A stretch of DNA of 64,000 nucleotides from Splendidivirga corallicola. Its GTDB lineage: Bacteria > Bacteroidota > Bacteroidia > Cytophagales > Cyclobacteriaceae. Under the pieces are notes generated by a model. It ran no database searches. It had not been told where the DNA came from and saw nothing but the letters and a program-made list of their open reading frames with translations. Location: NCBI GenBank assembly GCA_030442035.1, contig JAUJEA010000008.1:248001-312000 (forward strand), in the 5' to 3' direction. The translations under genes were made by a program, and so were the position numbers. Of the stretch, positions 9,170-17,726 are shown piece after piece (the stretch's first letter is position 1; each line of letters opens with the position of its first letter).

Positions 9170-10273
9170 ATGATCAAAAAAATATTGATAGGCTTTGGCA
9201 TTTTACTGGTAATTGTAGTGATATTGGGTGTGCTGGCCTTCTCCTATTTCAAACCAAACAAAGAAGTTGTTCTAACTTTTATCAAGGAAAACCCAAAGAA
9301 ATCTTCCATCTATTTGATGAGAAATGATTCATTGTTGTCCTCACTGAATATCAATCAAAAAATGCCCCTGGCAAGCACGGTTAAAATTATCATAGCCATA
9401 GAATATGCTGAACAAGCCGCCCAGAAAATACTGGATCCGAATGAACTCATTGCCCTGAATGAGCTGGAAAAATATTATGTTCCGAATACCGATGGAGGCG
9501 CACATCCCTCCTGGAAATCAAACATTAAAAAAATGGATTTGATCAACGATGGTCAAGTTGAATTAAGAGAAGTGGCCAAAGGAATGATCAAATATAGTTC
9601 AAATGCTAATACGGAATATCTGATTGACAGATTGGGTCAACAAAATATCAATCAACGTTTGGATTCATTGAAAATAAATGTCCATGATAGTATCTATTAT
9701 ATTGTTTCTGCGCTATTTGTGGGGAAAGAAAGGTTTCCATCCTTGAAGGGAGAAGAACTTAAAACCAAATTAAAAGGCTTATCATTAGAAGAATATATTC
9801 AGATCTGTTCAGTGATCCACGACAAGCTAAAAAATGACTCAGAAGGAAATTATAAAGGCGATCTCGAAGATCTGTCATTGAGTATCCAACGCGTTTGGTC
9901 GGATAACCTACCAGGCTCAACCACTAAGGAATATGCTGGTCTGATGAAAAAGATCAATAGCAGAAATTTTCTATCAGCCAAAACGCATATCTATCTTGAT
10001 GAGGTGATGGAATTTATATTGGAAAATCCTGCCAACCGAAGTTGGCTGGAGCATTCCGGAATGAAAGGTGGTTCTACGGCATTCGTGCTGACCAAAGCAT
10101 TGTATGCAACTGATAAAAAGGGCAATCAAACTGAATTGGCTTATTTCATAAACGATTTAAGTTATCTACAAAATATTCGTTTACAAACCAGCATGAATGC
10201 TTTTGAGCTGAGCATATTAACAGATGGGGTATTTAGGAAAAAGATCGAGGAGCAACTCAGTAGTTCCCAATAG
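9170..10273 (+). CDS. Class A beta-lactamase-like serine hydrolase
   Basis: 367 residues with one N-terminal membrane anchor (residues 3-27). The catalytic motifs of the serine beta-lactamase/PBP fold are visible in order: S69-T-V-K72 (SxxK), an S-S-N-A-N segment at about residue 144 in the place of SDN, and K-G-G-S at about residue 300 in the place of KTG. An unusual feature is the KGGS third motif. The family includes class A beta-lactamases and uncharacterised serine hydrolases. The membrane anchor and the divergent second motif argue against a simple secreted beta-lactamase, but hydrolysis of a beta-lactam or a peptidoglycan-like substrate cannot be excluded. No regulator is nearby. Confidence 0.85.
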   Translation: MIKKILIGFGILLVIVVILGVLAFSYFKPNKEVVLTFIKENPKKSSIYLMRNDSLLSSLNINQKMPLASTVKIIIAIEYAEQAAQKILDPNELIALNELEKYYVPNTDGGAHPSWKSNIKKMDLINDGQVELREVAKGMIKYSSNANTEYLIDRLGQQNINQRLDSLKINVHDSIYYIVSALFVGKERFPSLKGEELKTKLKGLSLEEYIQICSVIHDKLKNDSEGNYKGDLEDLSLSIQRVWSDNLPGSTTKEYAGLMKKINSRNFLSAKTHIYLDEVMEFILENPANRSWLEHSGMKGGSTAFVLTKALYATDKKGNQTELAYFINDLSYLQNIRLQTSMNAFELSILTDGVFRKKIEEQLSSSQ

Positions 10274-10281
10274 AATGATTA

Positions 10282-10312
10282 ATTTAAAAGCTATTTAATT
10301 GATCTTTTAAAT
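10282..10312. terminator. AT-rich inverted repeat after the serine hydrolase gene
   Basis: Nine-base arms ATTTAAAAG (10282-10290) and CTTTTAAAT (10304-10312) around a 13-base loop. It is weak as a terminator because the stem is AT-rich and no long T-run follows. Confidence 0.3.
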
Positions 10313-10472
10313 AATCTTAAGGTACCATTTATTTCTTTAAGAAAATTTTGACAACTCCATTATTTTCCCCATCTTATTCAATTATTATATTACATAATTT
10401 TTTACAGCTAAGTATTAAAGCTTACTTTTAGGATTTACCAGTATCCAACTTTCAATCACTTAATCTAACATC

Positions 10473-10874
10473 ATGCTGACTTTACAGGAGCAATTAAAAT
10501 TTTGTAGAACCTGTCAGAAACGACAATTAGATCCACAAAGAGGAATCGTTTGTAGTCTGACCAATGAAAAGCCCACCTTTACGGATAACTGCCCGAACTA
10601 TCAAATAGATTCATCAGAAGCGCAACGGCTAGCCTCTGTTGAGCAAGAAGCCATAGCAGCTGAAAAAGAATCAAACGACTTCTTTTCTCCTGAAAAGAAA
10701 GGTATTAAAATGGGAGTAGTGGGAGGTGTGATCATGATGATCATAGCCTTGGTTTGGTTTTTTCTTGGTTGGCAAGCGGGTTATATTTATTTCTACCCAC
10801 CGGTCCTTTTCGTTATAGGTATCTATGCCTTCTTCAGAGGGATTGTCAAGGGAAATGTTAGTGGCCAGGATTAG
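10473..10874 (+). CDS. Small zinc-ribbon-like membrane protein
   Basis: 133 residues. The first 50 carry four cysteines in the pattern C-x2-C-x12-C-x12-C (FCRTC, IVCSL, DNCPN), which suggests a small metal-binding ribbon. A charged linker follows, then two membrane segments at about residues 83-102 and 107-124. Proteins of this build are widespread and uncharacterised in Bacteroidota. The ribbon would face the cytoplasm if the two helices form a hairpin. It converges with the exonuclease III gene across 52 bases, and no role can be assigned. Confidence 0.75.
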   Translation: MLTLQEQLKFCRTCQKRQLDPQRGIVCSLTNEKPTFTDNCPNYQIDSSEAQRLASVEQEAIAAEKESNDFFSPEKKGIKMGVVGGVIMMIIALVWFFLGWQAGYIYFYPPVLFVIGIYAFFRGIVKGNVSGQD

Positions 10875-10926
10875 GATTGTCCCGAATTATTAGTGCCTAA
10901 AATCAAGGTGTAACTCATCAGGGCAA

Positions 10927-11700
10927 TTAAATATCCATTTCCAGCCCTACCGGACAATGGTCGGACCCTAAATAATCCGGCAGAATGAAAGCGGATTGAA
11001 TACGATCTTTCAAAGATTCGCTAACCAAGAAATAATCAATCCTCCATCCGATATTCTTGGTTCGGGCATTGAACATATAACTCCAGTAACTATAGGCTAC
11101 CTCATCAGGATGCAAATATCGAAATGTATCAATGAAACCCGCATTCAAAAAATTGGAGAAGCCATCGATTTCAATCTGAGTATACCCGGCAGTTTTGTTG
11201 TAGTTTGATTTTGGATTGGCTAAATCCATTGCCTGGTGTGCAACATTAAAATCTCCACAAACGATTACCGGCTTGTTCTTCTCCAGTTTTTTGAGATATG
11301 CCAAAAAATCCCTGTCCCACTCCTGCCGATAGCCCAACCGAACCAACCCTCTGCCTGAATTTGGCACATATACATTAATTAAATAGAAACTTTCATATTC
11401 TGCAGTTACCACCCTCCCCTCTTTATCGTGCTCCTCAATACCAATATCATAGGTGGTAGTAATGGAATTTTGTTGGTCCAATATAGCTGTTCCTGAATAT
11501 CCTTTTCTCTCAGCTGAGTTAACAAAAATCTCGAAATTGGAAACTGAGTCGAGTGCCTGAAGCACTTCCCCATCTTGTGCCTTGGTCTCTTGAAGGCATA
11601 AAATATCCGGTTTGAAATCGTTAACTGACTCCAAAAATCCCTTTTTGGTTACAGACCGGATCCCATTGACATTCCAGGAAATAAATCGAGTTTTGCTCAT
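10927..11700 (-). CDS. xth: Exodeoxyribonuclease III / AP endonuclease
   Basis: 257 residues, the usual length for the family. All hallmark motifs of the exonuclease III/APE1 fold are present: SWNVNG near the start, LQETKAQ (metal-binding Glu), GDFNVAHQAMDLANP (catalytic Asp and Asn), WRIDYFLVS and SDHCPVGLE at the C-terminus (catalytic Asp-His). It should act in base excision repair, cutting DNA at abasic sites and trimming 3' ends in the cytoplasm. It is the last gene of a minus-strand run, 54 bases after the rhodanese gene. Whether it is cotranscribed with that gene is not certain. Confidence 0.95.
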   Translation of the reverse strand: MSKTRFISWNVNGIRSVTKKGFLESVNDFKPDILCLQETKAQDGEVLQALDSVSNFEIFVNSAERKGYSGTAILDQQNSITTTYDIGIEEHDKEGRVVTAEYESFYLINVYVPNSGRGLVRLGYRQEWDRDFLAYLKKLEKNKPVIVCGDFNVAHQAMDLANPKSNYNKTAGYTQIEIDGFSNFLNAGFIDTFRYLHPDEVAYSYWSYMFNARTKNIGWRIDYFLVSESLKDRIQSAFILPDYLGSDHCPVGLEMDI

Positions 11701-11754
11701 ATTCAGAATTTTGTATATTCGAATAAGCGAATATATTGCTTTAGTTAATTGAGT

Positions 11755-12051
11755 TTATTGCTTAAGATAACCCTCAATGCCCTCTAATAGATTTCTGACT
11801 TTCGTAAAACCCTGCTGTTCCAAAAATTTCTTTGCATTACCGCTACGATTACCGGTTCTACAGTAAACAATCAATTCTTCTTCTTTCCAGTGATCTATTT
11901 CACCCAATCTATGGGGTAACGTTCCTAAGGGCACATTTTCACCTCCTATATTTTTCTCTTCATGCTCCCATGTTTCTCTTACATCAAGAATATTCAAGGA
12001 TTCACTTCCTTCAATTCTGCTCTTTAGATCTTGCGGGGTAATATCATCCAT
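11755..12051 (-). CDS. Single-domain rhodanese-like protein
   Basis: 98 residues forming one rhodanese domain. The N-terminal motif I-L-D-V-R-E is followed by the active-site loop C64-R-T-G-N-R-S, with Cys64 as the persulfide-carrying residue. The GlpE-like length means it probably works as a free cytoplasmic sulfurtransferase or as a sulfur carrier for another enzyme. The start codon lies 10 bases past the stop of the T9SS-cargo gene, so the two are probably cotranscribed. No sulfur-metabolism gene is adjacent to name the partner. Confidence 0.92.
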   Translation of the reverse strand: MDDITPQDLKSRIEGSESLNILDVRETWEHEEKNIGGENVPLGTLPHRLGEIDHWKEEELIVYCRTGNRSGNAKKFLEQQGFTKVRNLLEGIEGYLKQ

Positions 12052-12061
12052 ATTAATTCTA

Positions 12062-13969
12062 TTATTTATTCAAAATGATTCTTTCAGTAAAAATTTTCCT
12101 ATCTCTTTCCAATTGAACAATGTAAATACCATTGGGAAATGCTTTTAAATTCAGCACGCTGGCATTGCCTGAATTTACTATTAAATCCCTACCCGTCAAA
12201 AGCTGGCCATGTGTATTATAAACACGAATATCCTCAAAATCTCCTTTTATAAAAAATTCGCCTTTACCAGGGTTAGGGTAAATGGTTATTTTCTTATCGA
12301 GTCCATCTAATTCTGTGGGTTTGTCGTTCCCCGTTATGATACCACCTTCTTCAAAACGAGGTCTCATCATTAGGCTACCTTGGATTTCAGTATTTTGCAC
12401 CCAGGTACCACGAACATTAAAGAAAAGTTTATCTCCGGAATCAGTATTTCTATCCAGTCCAACACCCAATCTTCCATCAAATCCCTGTCGATAGCCTATG
12501 TATATAGTATCCCTTACTACAATTGCGGGTAGAAGTGAGTAGGATGCTAATTGATTAATACCTGAAGCCTGTTGCACTACAGCATTTCCTTCATATGCCA
12601 CCTGATCATTTTCATCATCAAGATCTTTCCAAACAAAAATAGTCAGTGGAGAACCTGAGAAATTCTCCCCAACAGTCGGGAAGTAAATATCGATATTTGT
12701 TAAGGTATCCGGTTCACTCAGCACATATTGATAGGCCAATCTTCCACCACTCTGATTGATACCTGCAGCAAATTCTGCCGAACCATCATCATAGGCATAA
12801 TAATTATCCAGAATCTGGGTTGTTCTGATGGTATCATTAACCCTGAAATCAACATTGTCATGATAGGTCGTATCAGTTCCGACAATCTGATCGATCAATA
12901 GTGTATCTCCGGATTCAATGAAAAAAGTAGATTCCAATACGAGTCTTTTAGCGTCGGGAATTTTATCAGGTTCTATCTTATTCACCCGCAGTGCTCTTCG
13001 CTCAGAGCCCTGTAAAATAGGATCAACCTCTGTTCTCAGGTTCATGGTATCCAGGCGTACTTTTGAGAGCGTATCTTCAAGAAAAGCCGTATAAACCATT
13101 GGTTGTAGCAGTTGATCCAGGTTCAGTAGTTCAACCTTAGATGAATCGATAAATGTTGATTGATCCGTTTCATCCGAAAAGAATTGATTAGCCGGTATGG
13201 CGGAGTAATTTTTGAAAATTGATGTGAGCACAGAGGATACGGTCCTGTCAAAATAAACCAGGTCAGTAGGAGATCTTCTTTTGTTCAGGTACACATAATC
13301 AATGTTCCAGGTATCAAAAATGCCTGAAAGACGACTGAACGATTGAAATCTGAATTGAAAAGTATCATGAAAGTATAAATCCGGATCTACCTGAATAATT
13401 TCCTGGGTAAAGACGTTAGGGTCAGCCATATCACCACCAGTCTTATTCCATACTGTTACCCAATCCCCATTTTGATCTTTGAATTGTAATCGGATTGAAT
13501 CTCCGGCATCCGGAAATTCTCCCATACCACTTAGTTGCCAATAAAAACTGATGTATACTGTGTTCTTCAATGCGTCTTCTATGGCACTAAGATCAATAGG
13601 AAAGGAAAGGAGTGAATCTCCTAAACCACTGGCATTCGGATTGAATGAATAGGCATTTCCGTTAACATCTACACCATCAAAAGCCGCTACATTAAATGAA
13701 GGTGGTGCGACACCAATACTGTTGCTGATATATACATTTTGACTTCCCAACCATTTGTTTACATCGGGAATGTTACTGGCTGTAGAGAAGTCATCCCAGA
13801 AAGGCAATTCGATAGGTTCTTCTTCTGCAGTTCGAAGTTGTTGTTTATTTTTTGCTTCAATTTTTACCCTGGAAATGGGCATCAGCTCTATTTGTGCCCA
13901 GGAATTCTGACTTAGCAAAATCAGCACCACCAACCCACAAAAAAAATAGCAGTTAAATCTAAAGTTCAT
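12062..13969 (-). CDS. Secreted protein with type IX secretion sorting domain
   Basis: 635 residues. A signal peptide ends near SWAQ (about residue 26), and a long beta-rich region with few charged helices follows. The last 75 residues are a type A T9SS C-terminal domain (motifs I-Y-P-N-P-G-K-G, V-Y-N-T-H-G-Q-L and G-I-Y-I-V-Q-L, ending in basic residues), which directs export across the outer membrane and attachment to the surface. The N-terminal part shows no enzymatic motif and may be an adhesin or structural protein. The gene overlaps the upstream PASTA gene by 11 bases and precedes the rhodanese gene closely, so it sits inside an operon. Its presence implies a working T9SS elsewhere in the genome. 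Confidence 0.9.
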   Translation of the reverse strand: MNFRFNCYFFCGLVVLILLSQNSWAQIELMPISRVKIEAKNKQQLRTAEEEPIELPFWDDFSTASNIPDVNKWLGSQNVYISNSIGVAPPSFNVAAFDGVDVNGNAYSFNPNASGLGDSLLSFPIDLSAIEDALKNTVYISFYWQLSGMGEFPDAGDSIRLQFKDQNGDWVTVWNKTGGDMADPNVFTQEIIQVDPDLYFHDTFQFRFQSFSRLSGIFDTWNIDYVYLNKRRSPTDLVYFDRTVSSVLTSIFKNYSAIPANQFFSDETDQSTFIDSSKVELLNLDQLLQPMVYTAFLEDTLSKVRLDTMNLRTEVDPILQGSERRALRVNKIEPDKIPDAKRLVLESTFFIESGDTLLIDQIVGTDTTYHDNVDFRVNDTIRTTQILDNYYAYDDGSAEFAAGINQSGGRLAYQYVLSEPDTLTNIDIYFPTVGENFSGSPLTIFVWKDLDDENDQVAYEGNAVVQQASGINQLASYSLLPAIVVRDTIYIGYRQGFDGRLGVGLDRNTDSGDKLFFNVRGTWVQNTEIQGSLMMRPRFEEGGIITGNDKPTELDGLDKKITIYPNPGKGEFFIKGDFEDIRVYNTHGQLLTGRDLIVNSGNASVLNLKAFPNGIYIVQLERDRKIFTERIILNK

Positions 13970-14786
13970 TAGCTGTTAAATTGGAGGCCTGTGCACTGTC
14001 ACTTCTGGTTTTCAGGTATTCCTCATAATCTTTTACCCACAGATCAATAACATCACCCGAACGTACGTGTTCATCACTACCAGGTGTCTGCCTTGTTATG
14101 GTGCCGGGTGGTAAATCCTCCTCAACTTCTTCTGTTTCTTCCAATACCACACCTACTTTAAGATTATATCCCTCTATTTCAAAAACTGCCTCATCATAAA
14201 TTTGCCCTATAACGTCCGGAGCAGGGAAATCGATTTTACTGTTACTATCTCCAATGACAAGGTCGATTTTTGACCCTTTATAGATCAGTTCACCCTCTTC
14301 AATTTCATTTCCATTATATGATTGTTTTAAGACCAGCCCAAAAGCCCAGTGAGGTACGTATTCTCTTTTTCCTATTTCAAGGCCCAAAGCCTTTAATTGA
14401 ATTTGAGCACTTTTCAAGGATCCCTCTACCAATTTGGGCATTCTTACCTTTGGTGGTTTCTCAGCATTCAAAGTAATATATATTTTTCTTTGCTCTTTTA
14501 CTTTGGAAAGCGCTTTTGGGTATTGCTGGAGTACCGTTAGTGGTGCCTGATCGGCTGAATAACCCGAATCTGCAGTAACTTCAAATATCAGGTTCCTGTC
14601 GGTTAGGTGGTTATCAATATCGTCAATATGAAAACCGGTAAGATTCGGCACGGTCACTGTTTCATCCTTGCTTGTGGCATTTGGCAAATACACATAAAAA
14701 AATAACATAATTAAGCCCACTCCTAATGCCAATACAGCAACCAGATGAATAGCTACATCCTTTACGGAATTTGGTTTTTTGATCAT
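13959..14786 (-). CDS. Membrane-anchored protein with three PASTA domains
   Basis: About 275 residues from the ATG at 14786; an in-frame TTG at 14798 would add four residues. One membrane segment (about residues 16-35) is followed by three PASTA-like repeats of about 70 residues, starting at VTVPNL, VRMPKL and PAPDVI. PASTA domains bind peptidoglycan or muropeptides in PBPs and serine/threonine kinases. Here there is no kinase or transpeptidase, so the protein may be a wall-sensing or wall-binding factor. The neighbouring D-Ala-D-Ala ligase gene upstream fits a cell-envelope theme. The 3' end overlaps the T9SS-cargo gene. Confidence 0.88.
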   Translation of the reverse strand: MIKKPNSVKDVAIHLVAVLALGVGLIMLFFYVYLPNATSKDETVTVPNLTGFHIDDIDNHLTDRNLIFEVTADSGYSADQAPLTVLQQYPKALSKVKEQRKIYITLNAEKPPKVRMPKLVEGSLKSAQIQLKALGLEIGKREYVPHWAFGLVLKQSYNGNEIEEGELIYKGSKIDLVIGDSNSKIDFPAPDVIGQIYDEAVFEIEGYNLKVGVVLEETEEVEEDLPPGTITRQTPGSDEHVRSGDVIDLWVKDYEEYLKTRSDSAQASNLTANEL

Positions 14787-14948
14787 CTTTATAGTCAAAC
14801 TTGCTTTCCCCCTGTCAATTTCACCACTTATAATTTTTATTGATAAATATAAAACTATACGATCAAGCTTGGTAAAATCTTATGGTTCTGATAATAATTT
14901 TTTGAGCTTTGTCCTTAATCAAGGGGTAATATTACTAAAAAATATGAT

Positions 14949-16034
14949 TTATTCAGACGCCCCAACTTGAAAATCTGTTTTAAGCTGACTGTAGTGATTA
15001 AAGCGAAGCAAGGCCATATCGATAAGCCTTGAAATAAGGTCTTTATACGTGATTCCGGCGTCTTGCCACAACATTGGAAACATACTGGCATTGGTAAATC
15101 CCGGTATGGTATTTACCTCGTTGATCAATACGGTACCGTCCTCTTTCAGAAAGAGATCAACCCGGGCAAAATCTTCACAACCAAGGGATTGATAGGCATT
15201 AATTGAGAATTCCTGGATCTTTCGAACGATTCTGTCCTCTACTTCTGCCGGAACAATGATGGATACGGCATCTTTATCTAAATACTTGGCTTCATAAGTA
15301 TAAAAGTCGTAATCCTTCTGTAAAACAATTTCACCAGGTCTGGAGGCTATAGGTTCCTCATTTCCAATAACTGCACATTCAAGTTCCCTTCCTTCAATGA
15401 ATTCTTCTATTAAAATTACCTGATCATATTGAAACGTTTCATCCAAAGCGGACAGGAACTCAGTCTCATTATTTACTTTGCTCACGCCAACTGAAGATCC
15501 CAGTCTTGCTGGCTTAATGATAAAAGGTAATCCTAATTGCGTTTCAATATCATCAAAATTAACTTGATCTTTTTGATATCTATGAAAAGCAATAAAATTA
15601 CCAGTTGGAACACCTGCTTCTTTCAGAAGTCTTTTTGAAAACAGTTTATCCATGGAAACCGATGACCCTAAAACACCACTCCCTACCACCGGTAAATTAG
15701 CCACTTGAAAAAGTCCCTGAATACTCCCATCTTCTCCATCAGTCCCATGCAAAACAGGAAATACAACATCCGGTTTAAGTTCCTTATCAGTTTCAATATT
15801 CTTTAAATAATGTCCTTCCGATGTAGGATACCATACCAATGCATCTCCGGTATCAATGTGTTCGGAAACTTCCGTATTCTGGAACCATCCGCCTTTTTTG
15901 TCAATCCCAATCAGAACAGGCTCAAATCGATCTTTATCCATGTTTTGCACAACATTAATGGCTGATCTTATGGATATTTCATGCTCTACGGATTTGCCTC
16001 CAAAAAGTATTCCTACAGTTAATTTCTTTGTCAT
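14949..16034 (-). CDS. ddl: D-alanine--D-alanine ligase
   Basis: 361 residues, as expected. The N-terminal domain carries G-I-L-F-G-G-K-S-V-E-H-E-I-S. The ATP-grasp region includes L-P-F-I-I-K-P-A-R-L-G-S-S-V-G-V and a metal-binding segment ending in L-I-N-E-V-N-T-I-P-G-F. It makes the D-Ala-D-Ala dipeptide for peptidoglycan precursors in the cytoplasm, in an ATP-dependent reaction. It is the first gene of the minus-strand run with PASTA, T9SS cargo, rhodanese and xth, separated from the PASTA gene by about 160 bases. A separate promoter for the later genes is therefore possible. Confidence 0.96.
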   Translation of the reverse strand: MTKKLTVGILFGGKSVEHEISIRSAINVVQNMDKDRFEPVLIGIDKKGGWFQNTEVSEHIDTGDALVWYPTSEGHYLKNIETDKELKPDVVFPVLHGTDGEDGSIQGLFQVANLPVVGSGVLGSSVSMDKLFSKRLLKEAGVPTGNFIAFHRYQKDQVNFDDIETQLGLPFIIKPARLGSSVGVSKVNNETEFLSALDETFQYDQVILIEEFIEGRELECAVIGNEEPIASRPGEIVLQKDYDFYTYEAKYLDKDAVSIIVPAEVEDRIVRKIQEFSINAYQSLGCEDFARVDLFLKEDGTVLINEVNTIPGFTNASMFPMLWQDAGITYKDLISRLIDMALLRFNHYSQLKTDFQVGASE

Positions 16035-16304
16035 ATTATATGTAAATTTCCATACAAAATTGTAACGGTTTTAAACCTGTACAATCTAATAAATGTAAAT
16101 ATAATTAAATATAAAACCGGGCAAACCGGTCTTTATTCTGAGAAGGGAAATTTAAATACTCAAATCGGATATTTCGGAGATTAATTTCCAACTTTAACCG
16201 ATATTGAACTGATTGGTAAACATAAATTGTTCAGTCATCAAGCGACAATAACTAGTACTGTCAACTTAACATGGATATGACATCAAAACATTAAACAATA
16301 TAAT

Positions 16305-17234
16305 ATGGACTACTTAAAACATCTTCCCACGATCTTTCTGGCACTCCTGTTCAATGCATGTCAATCAAATGCTCAACATGACATTGCTTTTGAAGAGAAA
16401 GATTATCAAAAATTCAATGATTATTGGTATGCAGGAAAAGCTGAATTAACGAATTACACTTTACAACAATCCAGATATGGTGAAGTGCATGAGGGGCACG
16501 CGGTACTTATATTTGTGACGGAAGATTTCTCAAAAGAAAAGCAAGTCAAACTTGACCGGCCCGACCAGGCGAAAAATGATGCCGTGAAAGTAATGAAATT
16601 GAATTTTACCAAAAAGTTCAACACAGGGATCTATCCCTATTCTATGATGAGTTCCACATTCACTCCAGTACAAAGAGATCAATTCCCGAACTCTTTCAAA
16701 GTTACCTCTTCCTCTCAAGAATGGTGTGGACATACTTTTACACAATTGAATCTCAGAAAGAACAACTTTGATCTATCTGGTTTTTCTTATTTTGAGTCCG
16801 AAGGTGATTTAGATAAAGAAATTGATAAAGTATTATTGGAGGATGAGGTTTGGAATTTGATCCGTTTAAATCCGGAGCAGCTACCTGTCGGCACGATTGA
16901 AATTATTCCGGGAACCTTTGCTTCTCGCCTTATGCACACGCCGCTCCAAAAAGTAAATGCAAATGCCAAACTATCAAATAGTCAAAACGAAGATTTTAAA
17001 GGTGAGAACGTATTGGTCTATGAAATTCAATATGAAAAACCTCAAAGAATCCTAAACATATATTTTGAAAAGAACTTCCCTCATCAAATTTTGGGATGGG
17101 AAGAAGAATACAAAGGGACAGGAGGCAAACAACTCACTACAAAAGCAGTTCAAAAAAAATCAATGCAACTCGACTATTGGCGAAAAAATTCTCCTGAGGA
17201 TGAATCTTTGAGGAAAGAATTGGGGTTGGATTAA
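16305..17234 (+). CDS. Lipoprotein of unknown function
   Basis: 309 residues with a lipoprotein signal: a hydrophobic stretch ends in L-F-N-A-C, so Cys19 is the probable lipidation site. The mature part is about 290 residues, rich in charged and aromatic residues, without recognised catalytic motifs. The segment H-E-G-H-A-V-L-I-F-V-T-E-D-F and a later W-C-G-H-T-F-T motif are notable. Similar Bacteroidota proteins are sometimes named Maf-like, but the Maf nucleotide pyrophosphatase motifs are not visible, so that name would be wrong. It is transcribed alone and divergent from ddl. Confidence 0.8.
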   Translation: MDYLKHLPTIFLALLFNACQSNAQHDIAFEEKDYQKFNDYWYAGKAELTNYTLQQSRYGEVHEGHAVLIFVTEDFSKEKQVKLDRPDQAKNDAVKVMKLNFTKKFNTGIYPYSMMSSTFTPVQRDQFPNSFKVTSSSQEWCGHTFTQLNLRKNNFDLSGFSYFESEGDLDKEIDKVLLEDEVWNLIRLNPEQLPVGTIEIIPGTFASRLMHTPLQKVNANAKLSNSQNEDFKGENVLVYEIQYEKPQRILNIYFEKNFPHQILGWEEEYKGTGGKQLTTKAVQKKSMQLDYWRKNSPEDESLRKELGLD

Positions 17235-17331
17235 AGAATCAATCAGATTTAGCTTTTAGGTATTAGTCTCTCTATGATTTTGCCGCCTTATTATATAGGG
17301 GATAAGGGATATTAATTTTGAATAAATTACG

Positions 17332-17508
17332 AATTTCAAATGACCAATTACGACTCAGTGCCATTTAATTTAGAAGAAAATCACAAAGCATTCAGGTGTT
17401 AGGTCTCAGGTTTCAGACTTTATAATGTTTTTAGCCTGCCAAAAGATTTTCTGATACCTGAAACCTGATATCTAAAGGCTTAACTTAATGGCATTAAATT
17501 TCAAATGA
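17332..17508. repeat. Palindromic intergenic element, MITE-like
   Basis: The outer edges are a direct repeat AATTTCAAATGA (17332-17343 and 17497-17508). Inside are inverted pairs TGCCATT / AATGGCA (17359-17365, 17487-17493) and TCAGGTTTCAG / CTGAAACCTGA (17406-17416, 17458-17468). The pairs nest symmetrically, so the RNA or single strand would fold into a long interrupted hairpin. No coding frame lies inside. It resembles a small non-autonomous mobile element or a dispersed intergenic repeat, but copies elsewhere cannot be checked from this window. Confidence 0.55.
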
Positions 17509-17529
17509 TGAATTAAGATTGGCAACGAA

Positions 17530-17569
17530 ACTTTAACACCTCAACACTTTAACACCTTAACACTTTAAT
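17530..17569. repeat. 16-bp tandem repeat, 2.5 copies
   Basis: The unit ACTTTAACACCTYAAC occurs at 17530-17545 and 17546-17561, differing at one base, followed by a half unit at 17562-17569. It directly follows the palindromic element. Confidence 0.8.
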
Positions 17570-17726
17570 TTTGGAACTGAGTACTTTTTTGATCAGGCCA
17601 CAGCGTAAAAAGGGCATATTTCTGGGATACGTAATATTTCCATGGCATTAGCAACGTTATGCTTAAGGGCTTTTTAGCAAATCGGATAATTTTGTATAAG
17701 AAGCCGTTGTTAAACCAAAATAAAGC

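Larger units (their letters stand above)
17235..17726. other. Intergenic region carrying repeat structures
   Basis: 492 bases between two plus-strand genes without a credible open frame. The central part (17332-17508) is a nested set of inverted and direct repeats, and 17530-17569 is a short tandem repeat; both are listed separately. The remainder, 17570-17726, should hold the promoter of the DUF1573 gene, but no clear motif was seen. Confidence 0.6.

Noticed and set aside
16305-17234. Maf-type septum inhibitor identity for the lipoprotein
   Set aside because: The Maf nucleotide-binding motifs are missing and the protein carries a lipobox.
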